Positions 47,586 to 54,699 of a stretch of DNA of 64,000 bases are shown piece by piece. The stretch's first letter is position 1. Every line of letters starts with the position of its first letter. This stretch comes from Streptomyces sp. BR123. GTDB taxonomy: Bacteria > Actinomycetota > Actinomycetes > Streptomycetales > Streptomycetaceae. The DNA lies in the NCBI RefSeq assembly GCF_013401435.1, contig NZ_JACBGN010000003.1, forward strand, positions 1 through 64,000, given 5' to 3'. The notes under the pieces are model-generated. The model was not told the DNA's origin. It ran no database searches and saw only the letters and a list, made by a program, of their open reading frames with translations. The position numbers and the translations under genes are program-made.

Positions 47586-49322
47586 ATGACTACACAGCAC
47601 ACGGCAGAGCTGGTCGCGGCCGCCCGCGCGGGCGATCCCCGCGCGCAGGACGAGCTGGTCGGCACCTATCTGCCGCTCGTCTACAACGTCGTCGGGCGTG
47701 CGCTGAACGGGTCGGTCGACGTGGACGACGTCGTGCAGGACACGATGCTGCGCGCGCTCGACGGTCTCGGCAGCCTCCGCGCGGACGAGAGTTTCCGGTC
47801 CTGGCTGGTGGCGATCGCGATGAACCGCGTACGGGCGTACTGGCACGCCCGGCGCACCGCGCCCGGTGAGAGCGGCCTGGAGGCCGCCTGGGAACTCGCC
47901 GACCCCGGTGCCGACTTCGTGGACCTGACCGTCGTACGGCTCCAGTTGGAGGGCCAGCGGCGGGAGACGGCCCGCGCCACCCGCTGGCTGGAGCCCGACG
48001 ACCGGGCGCTGCTGTCGCTCTGGTGGCTGGAGTGCGCGGGTGAGCTGACCCGGGCCGAGGTGGCCACGGCGCTGGAGCTGTCCCCGCAGCACACGGCGGT
48101 ACGGGTGCAGCGGATGAAGGCGCAGTTGGAGTCGGCCCGGGTGGTGGAACGGGCGCTGGAGGCCCAGCCCCCGTGCGAGATGCTGCAGGCGGTGACGGCC
48201 GGCTGGGACGGATACCCGTCCACGCTGTGGCGCAAGCGAATAGCCCGGCACGCGCGGGAGTGCATACGGTGCGCGGGGCTGTGGGGCGGGCTGCTCCCGG
48301 CCGAGGGGCTGCTGGCGGGCCTGGCGCTGGTGCCGGTCTCGGTGCTCCTGCTGGACGGCGTACGGTCGGCGGTGGCGGCGACGGGCGGCTTCGCTCCCGC
48401 GGCGGCGGCCTACCCCGCCTACCCGGACAACGGTGCCCACCCGGCCGGAGGCGCCCATCCGGTTGACGCCGCCCGGCCGGGCCCCGGAGCCGCCGACCTC
48501 GCCGACGCGGCCACGCAGCTGACCCCCGCCGTCTCCGTGCAGGACGGCTTCCGGGAGCCCGACCCGGCCACCGCCGGCGGCCGCAGCCTCCTGCGCAAGC
48601 GCCGGCGCAGCCGCCGCCGGGCGGTCGGCGGCGCCGTGCTCGCCGCGTGCGTCGCGGGCGGCGGGCTCGCCTACCTCGGCGGCTTCCCCGGCTCGGGCGG
48701 CAAGGACGGCCGGGACACCGCGGCCCCGGTGAACGCGCTCTCCGCCCCGGAGTCGGCGGCCGCTTCGGCTCCGCAGTCGGCCCCGCCGTCCGCGTCCGCG
48801 TCCGCTTCGGCTCCGGCGTCCTCCTCCCCGTCGGCGTCCGCCTCGCCGAGCCCGTCCGCCGACGGGTCGAGCCCGAGCCCGAAGCCGACCCCGTCCAAGC
48901 CGGCCCCCCGCACCTCGGCGCCGGACCCGGCGCCCGCCCCCCAGGGGCCCGCGGGCCAGGTCGTCGCCCTGGTCAACGCCGAGCGGGTGAAGGCCGGCTG
49001 CGGCCCGCTCAAGGACGACGCGCAGCTCCGCACGGCCGCGCAGCGGCACTCCGACGACATGGCGAGCCGGGACTTCTTCGCGCACACCAGCCCCGACGGC
49101 AGCGACCCGGGCGACCGCACGACGGCCGCCGGCTACCGCTGGTCGACGTACGGGGAGAACATCGCCAAGGGGCAGCAGACTCCCGAGTCGGTGATGGACT
49201 CCTGGATGAACAGCCCCGGCCACCGGGCGAACATACTGAACTGCTCGTTCAAGGACATAGGCGTCGGAGTCCACCGGGGTTCCGGCGGCCCGTGGTGGAC
49301 GCAGAACTTCGGCGCCCGCTGA
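47586..49322 (+). CDS. ECF sigma factor fused to a zinc-finger, membrane and CAP/SCP domain
   Basis: A 578-residue multidomain protein. Residues 5-75 are sigma-70 region 2 (VDVDDVVQDTMLRALDGLG, SFRSWLVAIAMNRVRAYW) and 125-178 region 4 (LTRAEVATALELSPQHTAVR). A HARECIRC motif near 222-229 resembles the HxxxCxxC of zinc-binding anti-sigma domains. Hydrophobic stretches are at about 244-265 and 340-365, then a Ser/Pro/Ala linker (375-455) and a C-terminal CAP/SCP domain from 458 (VVALVNAERVKAGC, FAHTSPDG, YGENIAKGQ, SWMNSPGHRANIL). The CAP domain should lie outside the cell. ATG 47586 follows AGGGAA. The stop matches the domain end, so the fusion is complete. Confidence 0.88.
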   Translation: MTTQHTAELVAAARAGDPRAQDELVGTYLPLVYNVVGRALNGSVDVDDVVQDTMLRALDGLGSLRADESFRSWLVAIAMNRVRAYWHARRTAPGESGLEAAWELADPGADFVDLTVVRLQLEGQRRETARATRWLEPDDRALLSLWWLECAGELTRAEVATALELSPQHTAVRVQRMKAQLESARVVERALEAQPPCEMLQAVTAGWDGYPSTLWRKRIARHARECIRCAGLWGGLLPAEGLLAGLALVPVSVLLLDGVRSAVAATGGFAPAAAAYPAYPDNGAHPAGGAHPVDAARPGPGAADLADAATQLTPAVSVQDGFREPDPATAGGRSLLRKRRRSRRRAVGGAVLAACVAGGGLAYLGGFPGSGGKDGRDTAAPVNALSAPESAAASAPQSAPPSASASASAPASSSPSASASPSPSADGSSPSPKPTPSKPAPRTSAPDPAPAPQGPAGQVVALVNAERVKAGCGPLKDDAQLRTAAQRHSDDMASRDFFAHTSPDGSDPGDRTTAAGYRWSTYGENIAKGQQTPESVMDSWMNSPGHRANILNCSFKDIGVGVHRGSGGPWWTQNFGAR

Positions 49323-49422
49323 CGCCGCGCCGCCGCATTCCTGTGGCTGCATCCTCCGGGCAGGAAGGAACCTGGAGCAGAACGAGCAGATCAGCGAGCG
49401 GATCACAGGCAGGGGAAGGCGG

Positions 49423-49880
49423 GTGGGACGCCCCGCGAGGCGGGAACTGCGGCCCCGACGGCGCGAGGCCGTCGGCGCCGGCGCGCGGGCGCCGGAGCTG
49501 TCTGCCGGGGGCAGGGCGCCCGGGGCAGGGCTGTGCCCCCAGGTCGTCATGGCGACGGGCTCCTGCACGTCTCCGGTCGTCGTGCGCGCGGCCGAGGAGC
49601 CCGCGGGCCGGGCGGGTGTGTTCCTCGTACCCTCCCCGGACCTGCTCGTGCAGACCGTCGCGGCCCGGCGGCGGGCCGGTGCGGCGGCGGCCGGGCCGCG
49701 CGGTGTGCTCCTTGCGCGCCGGGGAGGCGGGCCTTGCTGCCACCACCGATCCGACCGGACCGGCCGCTGGGGCACGCGGACGACGGACCGGCCCACGGTG
49801 TTCGCCGCGTACGCCTCGACCGGGCTCGGCACCGTCGAACGAGCCCCCGCCGCCGGGCTGCCCGGGCTGACCCCGCGGCG
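49423..49880 (+). pseudogene. Decayed DEAD/DEAH-box helicase fragment
   Basis: The frame from 49423 contains QVVMATGSCTSPVVVRAAEE and FLVPSPDLLVQTVAARRR, matching the helicase stretch that in intact proteins reads MATGSGKT...RAAEEL...LVPSLDLLVQT. The Walker A lysine is lost (GSGKT has become GSCTS). Farther on, VCSLRAGEAGLAATTDPT appears in a different frame, then DRPTVFAAYASTGLGTVERA back in the first. The fragment stops before the DEAH motif. It is a frameshifted, truncated pseudogene. Confidence 0.65.
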
Positions 49881-49888
49881 CCCGGGCC

Positions 49889-50485
49889 TCAGCCCGCCTC
49901 CGCCGCCCGGGGGATACCCGCCGTGATCATGTGCACCAGGTGGTCCAGGGCCTCCGCCGCGCCCTCCCCGTCGGCCACGGTCTCCGGGGCGGTGTGGGGC
50001 ACGGCCCGGCGGAGCTCGATCCAGCCGAGGTAGGCGGCGTAGGCGGCCACGGCGCGCTGCCGGGCGCTGCGGGGCGGCAGCCCGAGGTCGCAGAAGAGGG
50101 CGGTGAGGTAGTCCAGCCGGGTCCGGGTGACCCGCTGGAGCACCGCGGCGACGGCCGGGTGGTCGACCTGGGCGACGATGGCCGGTTCCAGACCGGCGAT
50201 GTCCTCGTCCCCGAGGGCCACGGCGAAGAGCGCCCGAACCCGTTTCAGCGGGTCCGGTTCCGCGCTGACCTCCTCGATGACCTCGCCGGTGGCCAGCCGC
50301 TCCCACACCTCCAGTGCGGCGACGAGCAGCGCGTCGCGGTTCTTGAAGTGCCAGTAGAAGCTGCCGCGGCTGACGGCCAGTTCCTTGGCGAGCACGTCGA
50401 CCGCGACCGCGGCGACACCGCCCCGGGCGAGCGCCGCGAGCGCCGCCATCGTCCAGTCGTCCCTGGTGACCTTCCCCTTCGCCAT
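49889..50485 (-). CDS. TetR-family transcriptional regulator
   Basis: A 198-residue TetR repressor. The helix-turn-helix reads VDVLAKELAVSRGSFYWHF, followed by NRDALLVAALEVW; the C-terminal half is the helical ligand-binding domain. ATG 50485 was chosen over 50515 because the -10 element TAGCGT ends seven bases upstream, implying a leaderless transcript, and because family proteins begin close to the helix-turn-helix. Its gene is divergent from a DUF3995 gene, and a 21-bp palindrome lies between its own -10 and -35, so it almost surely represses itself and the neighbour. Confidence 0.9.
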   Translation of the reverse strand: MAKGKVTRDDWTMAALAALARGGVAAVAVDVLAKELAVSRGSFYWHFKNRDALLVAALEVWERLATGEVIEEVSAEPDPLKRVRALFAVALGDEDIAGLEPAIVAQVDHPAVAAVLQRVTRTRLDYLTALFCDLGLPPRSARQRAVAAYAAYLGWIELRRAVPHTAPETVADGEGAAEALDHLVHMITAGIPRAAEAG

Positions 50486-50492
50486 GTTCCGT

Positions 50493-50498
50493 ACGCTA
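50493..50498 (-). promoter_or_regulatory. -10 element of the tetR gene
   Basis: On the minus strand TAGCGT lies exactly seven bases before the chosen ATG, so the transcript should start at or next to the A of the start codon. The operator palindrome begins one base upstream of this hexamer. Confidence 0.6.
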
Positions 50499-50519
50499 CT
50501 GTATGGAATATCCATACAG
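50499..50519. promoter_or_regulatory. TetR operator palindrome
   Basis: CTGTATGGA-ATA-TCCATACAG, nine-base perfect arms around a three-base centre. A further half-site CTGTATGGA follows at 50522-50530. It lies between the divergent tetR and DUF3995 genes and overlaps the tetR promoter spacer. Confidence 0.85.
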
Positions 50520-50556
50520 CACTGTATGGAACGCCTTTCGGGGAAGGGGACCCGCC

Positions 50557-51087
50557 ATGCCCGCCAACCAGAACGAGCGCACCGAAGCCGGGGTCAAGGC
50601 GGCTGCAGGGGTTGCCGCCACCGGCCTGACCGCCGCTGCCGCGCTGCACGCACTGTGGACCGTCGACCCGTGGCCGCTGGGGTCCGCGGCCGAGTTCGCC
50701 GAAACGGTCGTCGGGGTATCCGAGGACCGGCTGCCCTCCGTTCCGCTGACCCTGGCCGTCGCCGCCGCGCTCGGCGCGGCCGGCTACCTCGTCCTCAGCA
50801 ACGGCGGGATCGCCCGGACCGTCGGGCCGGAGAAGCTCAACCGGGCCGGGCTGTGGACGCTCGCCGGAGTGCTGGCCGCCCGCGGGGCGGGCGGCCTCGT
50901 CACCTCGGGGCTGGGCCTGGGCTCGTCGACCGAGACCTTCCGGCACTGGGACCTGGCCCTGTACTCGCCGCTCTGCCTGACCCTGGCCGGCCTGACGGCC
51001 TTCGTCGCCCGCCGCACCGGCATCCGCGGGACCCGCCGGGACCGGTCCCGGAGCCGGGCCCGGACCGGGAGCGGCGCCACGCAGTGA
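50557..51087 (+). CDS. DUF3995 membrane protein
   Basis: A 176-residue membrane protein with four hydrophobic segments, recognised as DUF3995 from AAALHALWTVDPWPLGS near the N-terminus and the later LSNGGIARTVG and TFRHWDLALYSPLCLTL. The function is unknown. ATG 50557 follows GGGGAAGGGG; codons upstream in this frame overlap the TetR operator and are not part of the protein. Its position opposite tetR suggests it is the repressor's target. The tail is Arg-rich. The stop is 21 bases from the convergent gadB stop. Confidence 0.82.
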   Translation: MPANQNERTEAGVKAAAGVAATGLTAAAALHALWTVDPWPLGSAAEFAETVVGVSEDRLPSVPLTLAVAAALGAAGYLVLSNGGIARTVGPEKLNRAGLWTLAGVLAARGAGGLVTSGLGLGSSTETFRHWDLALYSPLCLTLAGLTAFVARRTGIRGTRRDRSRSRARTGSGATQ

Positions 51088-51107
51088 CGGCCGCCGCCCG
51101 GCGGCCG
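51088..51107. terminator. Compact bidirectional terminator
   Basis: CGGCCGCC (51088-51095) pairs with GGCGGCCG (51100-51107). The hairpin fills the 21-base gap between the DUF3995 and gadB stop codons. Confidence 0.65.
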
Positions 51108-51108
51108 C

Positions 51109-52503
51109 TCAGTGGTGGAAGCCCGAGCGGGGGGCGACCGCCGGCTTCGGCGGGGGCGCGGCCTTGAGGTGTTCGACCGCGCGGCGCAGGTCCTCGACGA
51201 GCAGGGCGATCTGATCGCGGGTCACCCCGTGCCGGATCAGGACGCGCTGGACGACGGTGTCGTCACGGTCGGCGGGCAGCGGGTACGAGGGCACCTGCCA
51301 CCCCCGCATGCGCAGCCGGTCGGAGAGGTCGTAGAGGGTGAAGCCCGCCGATCCGGGGTCGGTGAGCCGGTAGGAGACGGCGGGAAGGGCGCCCTGGCCG
51401 TCGTAGAGCAGGGTGAAGGGGCCCATGGCCCCGACCTCGCCCGCGAGGTAGGCGGCGGTGTCGGCGCACACCTGGTGGACCCGCCGGTAGCCGCCGCGGC
51501 CGAGCCGCAGGAACAGGTAGTACTGGGCGATGACCTCGCCGCCGGGGCGGGAGAAGTTGAGGGCGAAGGTCGGCATGTCGCCGCCGAGGTAGTCCACGTC
51601 GAAGACGAGCTCGGACGGCAGCAGGTCGGCGGTGCGCCACACGATCCAGCCGACACCGAGCGGTGCGAGCCCGTACTTGTGGCCGGACGTGTTGATGGAC
51701 GCGACGCGCGGCAGCCGGAAGTCCCAGACGAAGTCGGGGTGGAGGAAGGGGGCGACGAAGCCGCCGCTCGCCCCGTCCACGTGGATCGGCACGTCCCAGC
51801 CGGACTCGCGCTGGATCCGGTCGAGCTCGGCGGCCATCTCGGCGACGGGCTCGTAGGTGCAGGTGTAGGTGACGCCGAGGATGGCGACCACGCCGATGGT
51901 GTTCTCGTCGACGTACTCGGCGAGCTGGTGCGCCTGCAGGCCGGTCGCGCCCTCCTCCACCGGGATCTGGCGCAGCTCGACGTCGAAGTAGCGGGCGAAC
52001 TTCTCCCAGCAGACCTGGACGGGCCCGCACACCAGGTTGGGCCGGTCGGTGGACTTGCCCTCGGCGCGCCGGCGGGCGCGCCAGCGCCACTTGAGGGCGA
52101 GTCCGCCTAGCATGGCGGCCTCGCTGGAGCCGGTGGTGGAGCAGCCGGTGCCGGGGCCCGCTCCGGCCGGGGAGTGCCACAGGTCGGCCAGGATGTTGAC
52201 GCAGCGGGCCTCGATCTCCGCGGTCTGCGGGTACTCGTCCTTGTCGATCATGTTCTTGTCGAGGCACTCGTTCATCAGCTTGTGCACGCCGTCGTCGGAC
52301 CAGGTGGTGCAGAAGGTCGCGAAGTTCTGGGCGGCGTTGCCGTCGAGGAGGAGCTCGTTGTGGAGGAGTTGGTAGACCACTTCGGAGGCTGAATGTTCGT
52401 CGGGCATCCGGTACTTGGGGAGGACCTGACCGCTCAGGACGGACGTGAACACGTCCGTTTCGGTGTCGGCGTCACCGGCGTCTTTCGTCTGATGAAGAGC
52501 CAT
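51109..52503 (-). CDS. gadB: Glutamate decarboxylase (PLP-dependent)
   Basis: A 464-residue group II decarboxylase that converts glutamate to GABA, consuming a proton. The PLP-binding Lys is in INTSGHKYGLAP (near 271). Other family motifs are TGSSEAAMLGGLALKWRW, PIHVDGASGGFVAPF and LNFSRPGGEVIAQYY. ATG 52503 is preceded by the -10-like TATAGT six bases upstream and has no Shine-Dalgarno site, so it is probably leaderless. No glutamate/GABA antiporter is adjacent, so an acid-resistance role is only possible. It is divergent from the tyrosinase operon. Confidence 0.93.
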   Translation of the reverse strand: MALHQTKDAGDADTETDVFTSVLSGQVLPKYRMPDEHSASEVVYQLLHNELLLDGNAAQNFATFCTTWSDDGVHKLMNECLDKNMIDKDEYPQTAEIEARCVNILADLWHSPAGAGPGTGCSTTGSSEAAMLGGLALKWRWRARRRAEGKSTDRPNLVCGPVQVCWEKFARYFDVELRQIPVEEGATGLQAHQLAEYVDENTIGVVAILGVTYTCTYEPVAEMAAELDRIQRESGWDVPIHVDGASGGFVAPFLHPDFVWDFRLPRVASINTSGHKYGLAPLGVGWIVWRTADLLPSELVFDVDYLGGDMPTFALNFSRPGGEVIAQYYLFLRLGRGGYRRVHQVCADTAAYLAGEVGAMGPFTLLYDGQGALPAVSYRLTDPGSAGFTLYDLSDRLRMRGWQVPSYPLPADRDDTVVQRVLIRHGVTRDQIALLVEDLRRAVEHLKAAPPPKPAVAPRSGFHH

Positions 52504-52605
52504 ATTCGGACTATAGGCGACATAACCCCCATATACTTGCTTCGAGTTCCGGCCGTCTCCGTGATGTGATCCCGCACATACCCGGTCGGCCGCAGCAGAA
52601 GAAAT

Positions 52606-52619
52606 TACCGTCCGGTAAG
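52606..52619. promoter_or_regulatory. Palindrome TTACCG-TC-CGGTAA
   Basis: A perfect 14-bp dyad in the gadB-melC1 intergenic region, which is much less GC-rich than its surroundings. It has the size of a repressor site. No regulator is assigned. Confidence 0.4.
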
Positions 52620-52631
52620 ATGATTTCCGAT

Positions 52632-52676
52632 GATCTTCCCGTTCCGGTCGTTCGAACCGGTCGGAACGGGAAGATC
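52632..52676. repeat. 45-bp perfect inverted repeat between gadB and melC1
   Basis: GATCTTCCCGTTCCG (52632-52646) and CGGAACGGGAAGATC (52662-52676) are perfect 15-base complements around a 15-base loop. It looks like a strong hairpin, yet it stands between two divergent starts, where no terminator is needed. It may insulate the two promoters or act as an operator. Confidence 0.8.
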
Positions 52677-52760
52677 GACCACTTTGTTCTATGGGCAACA
52701 TATCCACTGATGTCCGGATAGTGGTCAACTCTCCGTGACGGCCTGATAACTCTTCCGGCC

Positions 52761-53174
52761 ATGAACACGATCACCCGCCGGCAGGCCTTGGGCACCACCG
52801 CCGGCGCACTCACCGCTCTCGGCATCGCCGGCGCCACCGCGCACGCAGCCGCCACCGACTCCCGCGCCACGCAACCCGTCGGCACGGTCGACGAGGTGTA
52901 CCAGGGCCGCCGCATCCAGATCACCCCCGCCGGAGGCGGCCACCACAACGGCCACCACGGCGGTGGCCACGGCGGCGGCCACTCCGCCGGACTGCCCACG
53001 GTCCTCATAGACGGCCGCGAGCTCCACGTGATGCGCAACGCCGACGGGACGTGGATCAGTGTGGTCAACCACTACGAGACCTTCACCGATCCCCGCACGC
53101 TCGCCCGCGCCGCCGTGCGCGAGCTGCAGGGCGCCGTCCTCGCCCCGTTCGCGCCCATGGGAGGCCCGGCATGA
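52761..53174 (+). CDS. melC1: Tyrosinase co-factor (copper chaperone) MelC1
   Basis: A 137-residue partner of tyrosinase. It has a twin-arginine signal ([20 protein letters not shown]), a His-rich copper-binding stretch ([14 protein letters not shown]) and the conserved end [20 protein letters not shown] followed by VVNHYETF. By family knowledge it loads copper into MelC2, and its Tat signal carries the complex out of the cell. The stop overlaps the melC2 start by four bases. There is no clear Shine-Dalgarno site before ATG 52761. Confidence 0.93.
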   Translation: MNTITRRQALGTTAGALTALGIAGATAHAAATDSRATQPVGTVDEVYQGRRIQITPAGGGHHNGHHGGGHGGGHSAGLPTVLIDGRELHVMRNADGTWISVVNHYETFTDPRTLARAAVRELQGAVLAPFAPMGGPA

Positions 53175-54022
53175 CCGTCCGCAAGAACCAGGCCGGCCTG
53201 ACCGCCGAGGAGAAGCGCGCCTTCACCAACGCGGTGATCGAGCTCAAGCGCACCGGCGTCTACGACCGGTTCGTCACCACGCACAACGGCTTCATCATGG
53301 GCGACACCGACTCCGGCGAAAGGGTCGGCCACCGCTCCCCCTCCTTCCTGCCGTGGCACCGCCGCTTCCTCATCGAGTTCGAAGGCGAGCTGCAGAAGGT
53401 GGACCCGAAGGTCGCCCTGCCCTACTGGGACTGGACCGCGGACCGCACCCCACGCGCCTCGATCTGGTCCCCCGACTTCCTGGGCGGCACGGGCCGGGCC
53501 CGTGACGGCCAGGTCATGGACGGCCCGTTCGCGTACGCGGGCGGAAAGTTCCCCGTCAACGTGCGGGTGGACGGCCGCGCGTACCTGCGGCGCTCGCTCG
53601 GATCGGGCGTGGCCGAGCTGCCGACCAAGGCCGAGGTCGACGCCGTGCTGAACATGCCGGTCTACGACACGGCCCCGTGGAACAGCTCCTCGAACGGCTT
53701 CCGCAACCACCTGGAGGGCTGGCGCGGCGCCAACCTGCACAACCGGGTGCACGTCTGGGTCGGGGGGCAGATGGCCACCGGCGCCTCCCCCAACGACCCG
53801 GTGTTCTGGATGCACCACGCCTACGTCGACAAGCTGTGGGCCGAGTGGCAGGCCCGCCACCCGCAGTCGCCGTACCTGCCCGCCGCCGGCACGGCGAACG
53901 TGGTGGACCTGAACGACACCATGCGGCCGTGGAACGACGTCACCCCGGCCGACATGCTGGACCACCGCAAGTTCTACACCTTCGACACCGAGCCGGCCGC
54001 GGCCGCCGCCAGCCAGCGGTAG
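53171..54022 (+). CDS. melC2: Tyrosinase MelC2
   Basis: A 283-residue type 3 copper enzyme that oxidises tyrosine and dopa to melanin precursors. CuA ligands are in [25 protein letters not shown]; CuB ligands in [12 protein letters not shown] and [15 protein letters not shown]. The family motif PYWDWTADR is present. It has no signal peptide of its own and leaves with MelC1. ATG 53171 overlaps the melC1 stop (ATGA). Its last 49 bases overlap the end of the convergent response-regulator gene. Confidence 0.95.
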   Translation: MTVRKNQAGLTAEEKRAFTNAVIELKRTGVYDRFVTTHNGFIMGDTDSGERVGHRSPSFLPWHRRFLIEFEGELQKVDPKVALPYWDWTADRTPRASIWSPDFLGGTGRARDGQVMDGPFAYAGGKFPVNVRVDGRAYLRRSLGSGVAELPTKAEVDAVLNMPVYDTAPWNSSSNGFRNHLEGWRGANLHNRVHVWVGGQMATGASPNDPVFWMHHAYVDKLWAEWQARHPQSPYLPAAGTANVVDLNDTMRPWNDVTPADMLDHRKFYTFDTEPAAAAASQR

Positions 54023-54699
54023 TGCAGCTCGGGGCGGCCCACCTGGCCGTACCGGGGGGTGCGGTCCGCGCGGCCGGTGTCCACCAGGTGCTCCAGGTAG
54101 CGGCGGGCGGTGATCCGCGAGATCCCGGCCGCCCCCGCCGCCCCGGCCGCGGTCAGCCCGTCGGGCGTCGACCGCAGCAGCGCGGCGACCCGGTCCAGGG
54201 TCGGCGCGCTGAGCCCCTTCGGGAGCTCGGCGGGAAGCGGCGTGCGCAGGGCGGCCAGCGCCCGGTCCACGTCGTCCTGCCCCGCCGCCTCCCCTGCCGT
54301 GGAGCGGAACTCGGCGTAGCGCAGCAGCCGTTCGCGCAGCGTCGGGAAGGCGAAGGGCTTCAGTACGTACTGGACCACCCCGAGCGAGACGCTCTCGCGG
54401 ACCACGGCCAGATCCCGTGCCGAGGTCACCACGATCACGTCGACCGGGTGCCCGGCGGCCCGCAGCCCGCGCGCGAAGCGCAGCCCGTGGCCGTCGGGCA
54501 GGCCCAGATCGAGCAGCAGCAGGTCGACCCGGGTCCGCTCCAGGACCCGGGTGGCCTCCGCCAGCGAGTGGACCACGCCGACCGCGGTGAAGCCGGGCAC
54601 CCGGCCGACGTACAGCGCGTGCGCGTCGGCGGCGACGGGGTCGTCCTCGACCACCAGCACGCGCACCGCGGGCCCTGCGCCCGCACCCGTCCCGGTCAT
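53974..54699 (-). CDS. CitB/DctR-type response regulator
   Basis: A 241-residue response regulator of the CitB family. The receiver has VLVVEDDPVAADAH at the start, the phospho-acceptor Asp in LLLLDLGLPDGHG and Lys in YVLKPF. The C-terminal helix-turn-helix region reads GISRITARRYLEHLVDTGRA, as in DcuR/CitB. ATG 54699 overlaps the stop of its kinase gene (ATGA). It probably activates the dicarboxylate symporter gene that diverges from the kinase. The C-terminus overlaps the melC2 end on the other strand by 49 bases. Confidence 0.9.
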   Translation of the reverse strand: MTGTGAGAGPAVRVLVVEDDPVAADAHALYVGRVPGFTAVGVVHSLAEATRVLERTRVDLLLLDLGLPDGHGLRFARGLRAAGHPVDVIVVTSARDLAVVRESVSLGVVQYVLKPFAFPTLRERLLRYAEFRSTAGEAAGQDDVDRALAALRTPLPAELPKGLSAPTLDRVAALLRSTPDGLTAAGAAGAAGISRITARRYLEHLVDTGRADRTPRYGQVGRPELHYRWLAAAAAGSVSKV

